Origin: JAWODU01 sp046483125
GTDB lineage: Bacteria > Verrucomicrobiota > Kiritimatiellia > UBA8416 > JAWODU01
Direction of reading: 5' to 3'
Length of the DNA: 12,813 bases
Assembly (NCBI GenBank): GCA_046483125.1
Contig: JAWODU010000002.1
Coordinates: 1 to 12,813, forward strand
The notes below the pieces were generated by a model. The model was given only the letters and a program-made list of their open reading frames with translations, did not search any database and was not told the origin of the DNA. Position numbers and translations under genes: made by a program. This document shows positions 4,982 to 12,581 of the stretch, piece by piece. The first letter of the stretch is position 1. Each line of letters opens with the position of its first letter.

Positions 4982-6165
4982 TCCTCGAGCTTCTCTATGA
5001 GATATCCGCGTTTTTTGTGAAACACCTCAGCTTGAGCCAGAATTTCCTCTTCGGCCCGTTCACTGCTCCAGTCCCAGGTCTTGTTGATAAAGGACAGGGC
5101 CCTGCCGAAATAAAGACCCTTAAGTGATTCCACCAGCCCGTCCCTGTCGTACGCGGTCCGAAAACGGCTTATCATATCATAGACAATTTCTGCCCACTGT
5201 TCGGCTTCTATTTCGATTGTCCCGCCGTCGAACATCCGGCAGAGATGCCCGTAAAGATCCCCGGCAAGCGAGGCTTCCAGCGTCCGGCGGCATTGCCTGA
5301 AACCCGCTCTCGCCTGCTGTTCTATGGCTTCCCTGTTCACCCTGAGGTCCTGCGGCGGGTCCATATCCTTCAGTCCGTACAATTCCGGCTCCTGAATGTC
5401 GGACCTGTCTTTCCACTGCCTGAAACCGCCCAGCACCATGCGAAACGCGGTGCTGACGACCTGTATGAACATCGGGCCCAGCTTGGGAGCGCTCGGTTTG
5501 TGTATTTTTGTACCAAGACCGGTATTGCAGGTTCTGAAACCTCCCAGGACCGCGTTCATCGTCATGAAAATATCTATACCGTACTCCTCGGTTGTTCTGT
5601 GCCACGGCTGACATATCAGGTGCCTCGCGAAGTCCGCCGACATCGCAAAATCCCCGCCTATCGGCTGTCTTATATTCCTGCACAACAGGCCGTACACGAG
5701 GGGATAACAGATGTTGTTCGTTATCGTACCGTCATACTTGTGCCGCGAATATACCGGATTAACGAAGTCATAATCGTCCAGCACCGGGTCCGCAAAATAC
5801 TTGATCCATTCAGGGGTAACGCTCTCCAGGTCGGCGTCCAGGCATATCAGGATCTCGGCCCCGAGTTCAAATACTTTTCGAAACATGTTCTCGAAATTAT
5901 ATCCCTTGCCCGGAATCTGGGGCGGGGTGGTAACATATATCTTCGGCACTTCCGTTTCCGTGCCCATAAAAGCTTCCTGCGTGCCGTCAGGCGAATGGTT
6001 ATCGCAGTTTACTATAACCGACTTCCTGTCACCGTAGTATTTTTTGAGACCGAGGCTCGCCTGCAGTGTCGGGTATGCTATGGCATCGGCTTCGTTGTAC
6101 GAAGCCAGTCCCACAACTATGTCCGCGTTGTCTACGTTAAGTGGATTAATTTCTCTTTCGAACAT
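4978..6165 (-). CDS. GT-A glycosyltransferase resembling mannosyl-/glucosylglycerate synthases (GT78/GT81-like)
   Basis: The protein has 395 residues and a GT-A fold. The nucleotide-binding start is VVGLASYNEADAI (17-29). A GKG is at 86-88 and the metal-binding DxD is D110-A-D112 in CLDADLES. The acceptor region is RQPIGGDFAMS (166-176). A GID motif at 196-198 and H222 in KIHKP correspond to the aspartate and metal-ligand histidine of Rhodothermus mannosylglycerate synthase (397 residues, similar length). A C-terminal helical region of about 150 residues completes the family pattern. No signal peptide or membrane helix is seen, so it is cytoplasmic. The sugar donor cannot be read from the sequence; a glycerate-type acceptor is suggested by homology and by the glycerate kinase gene directly upstream. 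ATG 6165 has GGAAAGG about 8 nt upstream, overlapping the kinase stop region, so the two genes are one operon. It could instead belong to an uncharacterised GT2-like branch. Its stop overlaps that of the convergent roadblock gene. Confidence 0.7.
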   Translation of the reverse strand: MFEREINPLNVDNADIVVGLASYNEADAIAYPTLQASLGLKKYYGDRKSVIVNCDNHSPDGTQEAFMGTETEVPKIYVTTPPQIPGKGYNFENMFRKVFELGAEILICLDADLESVTPEWIKYFADPVLDDYDFVNPVYSRHKYDGTITNNICYPLVYGLLCRNIRQPIGGDFAMSADFARHLICQPWHRTTEEYGIDIFMTMNAVLGGFRTCNTGLGTKIHKPSAPKLGPMFIQVVSTAFRMVLGGFRQWKDRSDIQEPELYGLKDMDPPQDLRVNREAIEQQARAGFRQCRRTLEASLAGDLYGHLCRMFDGGTIEIEAEQWAEIVYDMISRFRTAYDRDGLVESLKGLYFGRALSFINKTWDWSSERAEEEILAQAEVFHKKRGYLIEKLED

Positions 6166-6180
6166 GATAGCGCCTTTCCG

Positions 6181-7392
6181 TTACCGTCGTTCCCCGCCTT
6201 TCGGCGCCCCTCTGCCCGCCCGCAGATGCAGTCGCGACTTCCGCCCGAACCTCATGGCGAGCACCCGCCCTGTTTCCTCCGCACAGCTCACCAGCATGCC
6301 GGGCGCCCGCCTGCGAAGGTCTTCTTCGTCCACGTTTTCCCGAAGAGCTGAAAACAGGGCTCCGATTCCTATATCGTGTACTTTCTCAGCGCCGCTGCCC
6401 AGGGAGCCCGAAAAAGCTATCACGGGCACGCCCGCCGCGGCCGCTGTTTTGGCCACGCCCGCGGGAGTCTTTCCGTAAACGGTCTGGGCGTCGGTGCGCC
6501 CTTCTCCGGTAATCACCAGGTCGCACCCCCTGATCCGCTGTTTCAGGCGCACAATATCCATTACTATATCCACGCCCGGCCGCAGGTCTCCTCCCGCAAA
6601 AGCCATCAGGCCGGCCCCCAGACCCCCGGCCGCCCCGGCTCCCGGTACTTTCTCTATGTCTATACCGAGATCCTTTTTTATGACCCTCGCCAGCACCCTC
6701 AGATTCGCATCAAGCCTCTTAACCATCGCCGGCGTAGCGCCCTTTTGCGGCGAGTACACCCGGGCCGCCCCGCGCGGCCCCGTAAGGGGATTGTCCACAT
6801 CGCACGCCACCTCGATCCTGACGTCTCCGATACGCGGGTCCAGACCGCTTATATCTATTGCCTTCAGGGAACCGAGGGCCCGCCCGCAGGGATCGAGGCG
6901 CCTGCCGCCGGCGCCGAGAAAACGGGCCCCAAGCGCGGCCGCCATTCCGGTGCCGCCGTCGTTGGTGGCACTGCCCCCTATTCCCACAAGCATCCGCTCA
7001 ACACCCATCTCCAGCGCCTCCCGCATCAGTTCCCCCGTCCCGTACGTGGAGGTTTTCATGGGGTTGAGGTCCCGCGGCTTGAGCAAACCCATACCGCTTG
7101 CCGCGGCCATTTCGATTACGGCTGTTTTCCCGTCCCCGGTTATGCCGAAAGCCGCTTTCACCCTGCGGCCCAGGGGGTCCCGGACGGTACGCTTCACGGT
7201 TCTTCCGCCTGTGGCCCGCACAACCGCGCTTACCGTACCTTCGCCGCCGTCGGCCATTGGTATCTTTCGTACTGAAATGCCCGAGAGAACCTTCTTCAGC
7301 CCCCGCTCGATGCACTCAGCCGCTTCGACAGCCGAAAGAGTGCCCTTGAAGGAATCCGGCGCTATGGCAATTTTAAAATTTCCGTCACCCAT
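6181..7392 (-). CDS. Glycerate kinase (GlxK/GarK family)
   Basis: The 403-residue protein belongs to the bacterial glycerate kinase family, which phosphorylates D-glycerate with ATP, usually giving 2-phosphoglycerate. It opens with the diagnostic IAPDSFKGTLSA (10-21) and has IPMADGGEGT (44-53), the glycine-rich IGGSATNDGGTGMAAALG (138-155), GAGAAGGLGAG (251-261) and ITGEGRTDAQTVYGKTPAG (294-312). All family motifs are intact. The last 20 or so residues are an Arg/Gly-rich extension beyond the usual end near 380. ATG 7392 gives the expected N-terminus, but no Shine-Dalgarno is visible in front of it. It lies only 39 nt downstream of a strong terminator, so it needs either a very short own leader or read-through. 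It precedes the glycosyltransferase by 15 nt, implying shared expression and a common pathway through glycerate. Confidence 0.92.
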   Translation of the reverse strand: MGDGNFKIAIAPDSFKGTLSAVEAAECIERGLKKVLSGISVRKIPMADGGEGTVSAVVRATGGRTVKRTVRDPLGRRVKAAFGITGDGKTAVIEMAAASGMGLLKPRDLNPMKTSTYGTGELMREALEMGVERMLVGIGGSATNDGGTGMAAALGARFLGAGGRRLDPCGRALGSLKAIDISGLDPRIGDVRIEVACDVDNPLTGPRGAARVYSPQKGATPAMVKRLDANLRVLARVIKKDLGIDIEKVPGAGAAGGLGAGLMAFAGGDLRPGVDIVMDIVRLKQRIRGCDLVITGEGRTDAQTVYGKTPAGVAKTAAAAGVPVIAFSGSLGSGAEKVHDIGIGALFSALRENVDEEDLRRRAPGMLVSCAEETGRVLAMRFGRKSRLHLRAGRGAPKGGERR

Positions 7393-7431
7393 GGACGTAA
7401 TGGTAGCGGCACATCAATGCGGTCTCAAGCT

Positions 7432-7464
7432 AAAAAAAGCGGGCCGGACTTACTTCCGGCCCGC
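7432..7464 (-). terminator. Rho-independent terminator after the small membrane-type gene
   Basis: GCGGGCCGGA (7439-7448) and TCCGGCCCGC (7455-7464) form a perfect 10-bp GC-rich stem with a 6-nt loop. On the minus strand it is followed directly by seven T residues (AAAAAAA at 7432-7438 on plus). It starts 26 nt after the stop of the 7490-7672 gene and ends 39 nt before the glycerate kinase start, so it may also limit read-through into the kinase operon. Confidence 0.9.
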
Positions 7465-7489
7465 CGGACCCCCGGCAAATCGCCTGCCC

Positions 7490-7672
7490 CTACGCTTTAA
7501 GCAGGAACCTTATGAAGTTTAGGATTATGACATGGTACTCATAAGCAGTCAGCCCGATCGCAGTCAGTAATGCGTATTCAAGCATTTTAAAATGCGCACG
7601 ATGAATACGTTCGGCATGGCGCCGCACTCCACAGCTTTCCCGTTCTCTCAGCACATCGTTCAATACTGACAT
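7490..7672 (-). CDS. Small hypothetical protein with a hydrophobic C-terminal segment
   Basis: I do not recognise this protein. From ATG 7672 it is 60 residues; a GTG three codons upstream (7681) is also in frame. The ATG is preferred because GAGAGGG lies about 9 nt before it. The N-terminal half is charged and basic (RERESCGVRRHAERIHRAH). The C-terminal half (about residues 30-58) is hydrophobic with few charges, MLEYALLTAIGLTAYEYH followed by a V/I/L/F-rich stretch, and could be one membrane helix or a hairpin with a short amphipathic end. It ends with a TAG. Being monocistronic with a good ribosome binding site and a strong terminator 26 nt downstream argues that it is a real, well-expressed gene rather than chance. 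Function is unknown; a small membrane regulator or toxin-like peptide are only possibilities. Confidence 0.6.
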   Translation of the reverse strand: MSVLNDVLRERESCGVRRHAERIHRAHFKMLEYALLTAIGLTAYEYHVIILNFIRFLLKA

Positions 7673-7862
7673 CGGTATCACCCTCTCTGTTCCTTTTATC
7701 CTCCAGCCGGCGTCACAGCCCTTGTAACCGACTCTCGGAATTCTTAATCAGTTTGTTTTCACTTCGGCTTATAAAGAAGCACAAACCATGCCAGTCTCTG
7801 CCTGATTTCGGTATGAGGGAATCGCCGGCATGGAGCCCTTCTCAAGAGTGAGAATTGCGGCG

Positions 7863-8222
7863 TCAAAATTCTCTTGTTAAATGGAATTTAACGTGCCTCA
7901 GGAGTTCTTTTCCGTCGAAAGGTTTGACAATGTACCCCGAAGCCCCGTATGAAAACATCTTGTTAATAACTTCGCGATTGACAAAGGCGGTCATCAGGAG
8001 GGTTTTTGTTCCCCGGGGCAAATCGACATTCTGCATGAACCAGATTCCGTCATTTTCCGGCATTTTGTAATCCACGAGCACAAGTTCGTATTCGCCGGTT
8101 TCCGCCATTTTTATACCTTTTTGCGCACTTTCGGCGCACTCGACCGCACAGTCATAACAGGCGAGCATATCTCTCACCGATTCAAGTACACCTTTATCGT
8201 CGTCTATAACCAGTACCTTCAC
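7863..8222 (-). CDS. Stand-alone response regulator receiver (CheY-like) domain
   Basis: From GTG 8222 the protein has 119 residues and is a complete receiver domain with no output domain. The acidic pocket is in VLVIDDDKG (D7-D9), the phospho-acceptor is D51 in LVLVDYKMP, the conserved threonine is T78 in LLMTAF and the lysine is K100 in YIVKPF. Such proteins take a phosphoryl group from a histidine kinase and act by protein binding. GTG 8222 gives the canonical MKVLVIDDD start. The frame stays open to a TTG at 8294, which would add 24 residues with no receiver similarity. Neither start has an ideally spaced Shine-Dalgarno, so the start is uncertain. No kinase lies nearby. The gene is divergent from the dipeptidase-recD2 operon. 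A partner such as the mglA module is possible but not shown. Confidence 0.9.
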   Translation of the reverse strand: MKVLVIDDDKGVLESVRDMLACYDCAVECAESAQKGIKMAETGEYELVLVDYKMPENDGIWFMQNVDLPRGTKTLLMTAFVNREVINKMFSYGASGYIVKPFDGKELLRHVKFHLTREF

Positions 8223-8500
8223 GGCTGTTTCAGCATCCCCGAATGCCTGTAGAAAACTCGATACCGCCGGGGGGTGAAGTTCCGCCGGGTTCAAGAATGA
8301 ATCGAAGTTCCCCCGTCCATGCAGGAAGCAGGTTTCATTCCTTCAGGCACTATCAACCCCTATTGTTTGCTTTTTACCCGTTTAATATGAATTGACACAA
8401 CCCCGCGCAAAACCGACACTCAATAATCGAATTGCTCAATACAGAATGGTGTCGCAATTATGGGAAAGAAAAATCCAATAATGAGGCCTTATGGATTCCT

Positions 8501-8539
8501 GCTCTCCCCGCGCCGCATCTCCTGCGGCGCGGGGAGAGC
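8501..8539. other. Perfect 17-bp palindromic stem-loop in a divergent intergenic region
   Basis: GCTCTCCCCGCGCCGCA (8501-8517) is exactly complementary to 8523-8539, with loop TCTCC. Neither strand has a T-tract after it. It lies upstream of genes on both sides (the receiver gene on minus and the dipeptidase on plus), so it is not at a place where a terminator would be expected. A smaller GTACC/GGTAC pair follows at about 8542-8556. Confidence 0.7.
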
Positions 8540-8595
8540 CGTACCATGACGGGGTACTGCCAAAAGTTCTATGAAAAATGGATGTAGGACGAGTT

Positions 8596-8755
8596 GGGAC
8601 ACTTAATCGCACACTTAACCGCCACTCCGCCGCGGCGGACGTATACGCTTAAACGACTCTGTTGCAACGGCTGGCACAAGACGAGTAAGCAGGTCGGTTA
8701 AGGGTGTGCGTCCGCCACGGCGGAAAGGGTGGCGGTTAAGAAAGCGTTTAAGTGT
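8596..8755. repeat. Palindromic repeat element, copy A
   Basis: The arms are 8599-8641 and 8709-8755. CTTAACCGCCAC (8614-8625) pairs perfectly with 8729-8740. TCCGCCGCGGCGGACG (8626-8641) pairs with 8709-8724 at 15 of 16 positions. The outer ACACTTAA (8599-8606) pairs with TTAAGTGT (8748-8755). The loop holds further weaker pairing. The element ends 116 nt before the dipeptidase start and shares sequence, in the same orientation, with copy B after recD2: GGGACACTTA, AGCAGG..TCGGTTAAG, GCGTCCGCC and GGCGGAAAGGGTGGCG. Within 8295-8871 no other gene was found. Confidence 0.75.
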
Positions 8756-8871
8756 ATTGAAACCGGGGAAAAGAGCCAGGATGTGGCCAACACCCTGCAA
8801 GAGAGCGAATTAGACAGAAAGTTTGCTGTCAGCTTTGACAGAACGATGACGCCGTGAAGGAGACAAACAAT

Positions 8872-10275
8872 GTGAAGGCCCAGGAACGCAACAAGCTCAA
8901 AGACCTTGAACAGGCTTTTGCGCGCGACAAAAACCGGTTTCTGACGGAATGGGGAGAATTCCTTCGCTACCCCAGCATCAGCACCGACCCGTCCCGCCAC
9001 GGCGACTGCCTCCAGTGCGCCGAGTGGCTGTCCGGTCACCTGACCGGGATCGGGCTCGAAAGCCGCCTTCTCCAGACCTCCGGCAAACCCGTCGTATTCG
9101 CGGAACACTCCGGCTCCCCGGGAAAACCAACCATCATGTTTTACGGACACTATGACGTACAACCCGTTGACCCGATCGAAGAATGGGACACGCCGCCTTT
9201 CGAGCCTTCGCTCAGGGGCGACAGGCTTTACGCCAGGGGAGCCGTCGATAACAAAGGCCAGATATTTTACGTAATCAAGGCGCTTGAAACACTTCTGGGA
9301 GAGAACAATCTTGATTGTTCGGTTAAAATCGTGGTGGAGGGCGAGGAGGAAAGCGGAAGCGAAGGAATTGCCGGCGCCCTTGCGGAATGGAAGCAAAGGC
9401 TGGGCGCAGACATACTGGCCGTAACCGACGTCCACACTGTCCAGTCGGGCGCCCCCACGCTGATCATGGGTCTCCGCGGCATAGTACATCTGACCGCAAA
9501 ACTCAGCGGACCCCGCCACGACCTGCACTCCGGTATGCACGGGGGGAAAGCTCCGAATCCCGCGCGCGAGATGGCAGTACTGGCCGCGTCTCTTCACGAC
9601 GATAACGGCGCCATAGCCGTGCCCGGTTATTACGAAAACGTGTTGAGCCCCACCCCCGATGAACGGCGCGCGGCCAACGCGGGGGGAGCCGACGAAAAAG
9701 CCTACGCCGAGGAAACCGGTGTACCCCCCTCTGCCGGGGAAAAGGATTTCACGCCGGCGGAAAGGACGGGGTTCCGACCAAGCATCGACGTCAACGGCAT
9801 TCACGCCGGATACGGCGGCTCTGGCGTCAAGACAATTATCCCCGCCACGGCCCTCGTTAAGATCACTTCCCGGCTGGTCCCCGGGCAATCTCCGGGAAAA
9901 TGCCTTAAGGCAATCGAAGAGCATCTGCGCGGACGCGTTCCCGACGGTCTTCATCTGAATATTTCCGAGAAGGGAAGCGCCGGAGGGGCCTTGAAGCTTG
10001 ATCCTTCTTCCCCCCTGGCGCGTAAGGCCCGGGACATACTGAACAGACTCTCGAAGACCGAAACGGTTTTACTGTGGGAAGGAGCATCCATACCGATAAT
10101 AGCCGCGCTTGCCGACATATCGGGAGCCGCCCCGCTGATTGCCGGCTTCGGCCGCGAGAGCAACAATCCCCACGCTCCCAACGAATGGTTTTCCCTGGAT
10201 CAGTTCAAGCGCGGCTACCTTTATGCGGCATCGCTGTTGTCGGAGCCTTCTCTCGCGGAGTGTGTAAAGAAATGA
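8872..10275 (+). CDS. M20-family metallodipeptidase
   Basis: This is a zinc-dependent peptidase of the M20 carnosinase/PepV-like group, about 467 residues from GTG 8872. That start is chosen because AAGGAG (8857-8862) lies 9 nt before it; a GTG at 8854 in the same frame overlaps the Shine-Dalgarno. The metal and catalytic residues visible are H93 and D95 in GHYDVQP, D126 in GAVDNKG, the E159-E160 pair in EGEEESGS, D186 in AVTDV, and a C-terminal histidine in NNPHAPNEW. DLHSGMHGG near 217-225 is the dimerisation-domain motif that reaches into the partner's active site. No signal peptide is seen, so it probably hydrolyses dipeptides in the cytoplasm; the substrate is unknown. Its stop overlaps the recD2 start as ATGA, so the two are translationally coupled. 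Confidence 0.93.
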   Translation: MKAQERNKLKDLEQAFARDKNRFLTEWGEFLRYPSISTDPSRHGDCLQCAEWLSGHLTGIGLESRLLQTSGKPVVFAEHSGSPGKPTIMFYGHYDVQPVDPIEEWDTPPFEPSLRGDRLYARGAVDNKGQIFYVIKALETLLGENNLDCSVKIVVEGEEESGSEGIAGALAEWKQRLGADILAVTDVHTVQSGAPTLIMGLRGIVHLTAKLSGPRHDLHSGMHGGKAPNPAREMAVLAASLHDDNGAIAVPGYYENVLSPTPDERRAANAGGADEKAYAEETGVPPSAGEKDFTPAERTGFRPSIDVNGIHAGYGGSGVKTIIPATALVKITSRLVPGQSPGKCLKAIEEHLRGRVPDGLHLNISEKGSAGGALKLDPSSPLARKARDILNRLSKTETVLLWEGASIPIIAALADISGAAPLIAGFGRESNNPHAPNEWFSLDQFKRGYLYAASLLSEPSLAECVKK

Positions 10276-12494
10276 AGCCGTCAGTTAAATCACCCGACAG
10301 GAAACCGGGCAACCGGCCGGTATCGGACAGTGAGCCCGAAGAGCTTACGGGGGCGATCGAAAACATCATATTCCGGTCTGAAGAAACGGGCTATACCGTC
10401 TGCGCCGTCCGACCGGCCGGCGGCAGGGATACGGTTACGGTCGTCGGCAATTGCGCTGCGGTCTGGGTTGGGGAAACAATAAAAGCACTCGGCAGATGGG
10501 TTCGACACCCCAGACACGGCAATCAGTTCCAGGCCGCCTCAATAACCTGCGTCGTGCCGTCATCGGCTAAAGGTATTGAGAGATACCTCAGCAGCGGCAT
10601 CATCAAGGGAATCGGGAAAGTCAACGCCAAACGGCTGGTTCAGGCTTTCGGGGACGACACCATCAGGATCATCGAAAAGGAATCCAGGAGGCTGGAAGAA
10701 GTGGAAGGCATCGGCCCCCATCGCAGACAGTTGATAAAGAATTCATGGGACGAACAGAAGTCCGTTCGGGATATAATGATCTTCCTCCAGAGTCACGAAA
10801 TCGGAACCAGCCAGGCTTCCCGTATCTACAGGCAGTACGGAACTCAGGCAATAGCCATTATAACCGAGAACCCCTACCGGCTCTGCGAAGACGTGTGGGG
10901 CGTCGGCTTCAAAACCGCCGACTCTGTGGCTCTCAGCGTGGGTATCCCGCCTCAATCAGTGGTTCGAGCGCGCGCCGGCGTAGCCTACGTTCTGCGCACA
11001 CTTGCGGATGAAGGACACTGTTACAGTCCCGAACCGGAGCTCCTGCTTCAAGCCCAGGCCCTGCTCGATATCCCGGTTGAGGTACTCTCTGAAGCCCTTT
11101 CCCGCGAACTCGCCAGGGGAACTCTCGTTAAGGAAGACGGGAAGATATACCTCACCGCTCTGCACACGGCTGAAGAGAACGTCGCACGCGGTCTGAGCGC
11201 CCTCCTCGCGACTCCCGCCGGTTTCAAGACCATCGACGCGGTCAAGGCCGTGCCCTGGGCTGAGAAGAAGATGCGCCTCAAATTCGCGCCCATGCAGGCT
11301 GAAGCGCTGAAAATGGCGCTCTCAGCCAGGATTTCTATCATAACCGGCGGGCCCGGAGTCGGCAAGACCACCATAATCAAGGCCCTGGCCGACGTGTTCA
11401 CGGCGCGAAAGCTTGAAGTGCACATGGCCGCTCCCACGGGCAGGGCCGCAAAAAGAATGGAAGAAGCAACCGGTCACCGTGCCGGGACTATTCACCGGCT
11501 TCTCAAGTTCCTGCCGAACGTGCACCGTTTTGAGCACGGTCCTGACAATCCCCTTACCGGCCACGTTTTTATCCTGGATGAAGTCTCCATGATAGACATT
11601 CATCTCATGAACCATTTCATCGGCGCCCTGCCCCGCCACGCCTGCCTCATCATGGTAGGCGACGTGGATCAACTGCCCAGCGTTGGGCCCGGCAACGTTC
11701 TCCGCGACCTGATCGGATCCGACCGCATACCTTGCACCAGGCTTGAACGGATTTTCCGGCAGGAATCCAGGGGCTGGATCGTTCAGAACGCCCACCGGGT
11801 CAACCGCGGGGAAAAACTGGTTTTGCCTGAAACGGGCGAGGATTCGGATTTCTATTTTGTCCGAGTACGGGACCCGGAACAGGCCATACAGCGGGTGCTG
11901 GAGCTGGCAGCGAAACGTATTCCCGCCCGCTTCGGATTTGAACCGAAAAAGGACGTCCAGGTACTCACTCCCATGCGCAAGAACAGGCTGGGCGCGGACA
12001 ATCTCAACGAAATTCTCCAGGAGGAACTCAACCCGGCCGGGCCTGAGGTGTCCCGTTTCGGCAGGAAATACCGCAAAGACGACCGCGTGATGCAGATTCG
12101 GAACAACTACGATAAGGAAGTATTCAACGGGGATGTCGGCATAATCGCAAAGGTCGATCCCGAGGATCAGACAATTACCGTGGATTACGACGGCAGGCTG
12201 ATTGAATATGGGTCCTCGGACATCGACGAACTTGTCCACGCATACGCCTCCACCATACACAAGTCCCAGGGAAGCGAATATCCCGCTGTCGTCCTGCTGG
12301 TGACCACACAGCATTTCAAACTGTTACAGCGCAACCTTCTTTACACGGCAATAACCCGCGGCCGCAAGCTGGTCTGCCTTGTGGGATCGTACAAGGCGGT
12401 CGGTATGGCCATCGCCAACAACAAGATCAGAATGCGGCGAACCAACCTCCGCGAACGCCTCCTGAACCACACGCGTGAACAGGCACGGGGATAG
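10272..12494 (+). CDS. recD2: RecD2-type 5'-3' DNA helicase (ATP-dependent RecD-like)
   Basis: The 740-residue protein is a superfamily 1B helicase of the RecD2 type, found in bacteria without RecBCD partnership and linked to DNA repair and recombination. The N-terminal domain has tandem helix-hairpin-helix regions (SSGIIKGIGKVNAKRL 107-122; EEVEGIGPHRRQL 142-154). Motor motifs are the Walker A GGPGVGKTT (359-367), AAPTGRAAKRM (386-396), the Walker B DEVSMID (436-442), GDVDQLPSVGPG (463-474), RLERIFRQ (490-497), TIHKSQGSEY (661-670) and YTAITRGRKL (691-700). All are intact. The frame is open upstream to 10074, but ATG 10272 gives the family's normal length and has GGAG (10257-10260) 11 nt upstream. 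It overlaps the dipeptidase stop by ATGA. Stop is TAG. No terminator is seen after it. Confidence 0.95.
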   Translation: MKPSVKSPDRKPGNRPVSDSEPEELTGAIENIIFRSEETGYTVCAVRPAGGRDTVTVVGNCAAVWVGETIKALGRWVRHPRHGNQFQAASITCVVPSSAKGIERYLSSGIIKGIGKVNAKRLVQAFGDDTIRIIEKESRRLEEVEGIGPHRRQLIKNSWDEQKSVRDIMIFLQSHEIGTSQASRIYRQYGTQAIAIITENPYRLCEDVWGVGFKTADSVALSVGIPPQSVVRARAGVAYVLRTLADEGHCYSPEPELLLQAQALLDIPVEVLSEALSRELARGTLVKEDGKIYLTALHTAEENVARGLSALLATPAGFKTIDAVKAVPWAEKKMRLKFAPMQAEALKMALSARISIITGGPGVGKTTIIKALADVFTARKLEVHMAAPTGRAAKRMEEATGHRAGTIHRLLKFLPNVHRFEHGPDNPLTGHVFILDEVSMIDIHLMNHFIGALPRHACLIMVGDVDQLPSVGPGNVLRDLIGSDRIPCTRLERIFRQESRGWIVQNAHRVNRGEKLVLPETGEDSDFYFVRVRDPEQAIQRVLELAAKRIPARFGFEPKKDVQVLTPMRKNRLGADNLNEILQEELNPAGPEVSRFGRKYRKDDRVMQIRNNYDKEVFNGDVGIIAKVDPEDQTITVDYDGRLIEYGSSDIDELVHAYASTIHKSQGSEYPAVVLLVTTQHFKLLQRNLLYTAITRGRKLVCLVGSYKAVGMAIANNKIRMRRTNLRERLLNHTREQARG

Positions 12495-12538
12495 ACCGCG
12501 ATTGTTCTTTGTGCGGGAGGACAGAGCACGGAAGGGGA

Positions 12539-12574
12539 GATTAAGATTGGGATAAAGATTGGGATTAAGATTGC
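12539..12574 (+). repeat. Tandem array of GATTAAGATTGG, left of copy B
   Basis: Three 12-bp units lie at 12539-12550, 12551-12562 (GATAAAGATTGG) and 12563-12574 (GATTAAGATTGC). They begin 45 nt after the recD2 stop. Confidence 0.8.
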
Positions 12575-12581
12575 GGGAGAA

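Noticed and set aside
5245..6351. 368-residue plus-strand frame over the glycosyltransferase
   Set aside because: Antisense shadow with no motif; it crosses the kinase-transferase gene boundary.
6494..7522. 342-residue plus-strand frame over the glycerate kinase
   Set aside because: Low-complexity Pro/Arg/Ser-rich translation antisense to a well-supported kinase; it also runs through the terminator.
7787..7876. Inverted repeats CCATGCC/GGCATGG and GAGAATT/AATTCTC as a terminator of the receiver gene
   Set aside because: The first has a long loop and the second overlaps the stop codon; neither is followed by a T-tract on the minus strand.
8393..8428. TTGACA at about 8393 as a promoter for the dipeptidase operon
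   Set aside because: The nearest -10-like sequence (AATAAT) is 24 bp away, too far, and the start would be more than 400 nt upstream of the gene.
8698..9954. 418-residue minus-strand frame antisense to the dipeptidase
   Set aside because: The plus strand encodes a clear M20 enzyme with all active-site motifs; the antisense frame has no recognisable domain and is explained by GC-rich codon usage.
10074..10271. N-terminal extension of RecD2 by 66 residues
   Set aside because: It lies within the dipeptidase coding region, has no RecD2 similarity, and ATG 10272 gives the usual length with an ATGA overlap.
11322..12314. 330-residue minus-strand frame inside recD2
   Set aside because: Antisense shadow of the conserved helicase motifs.
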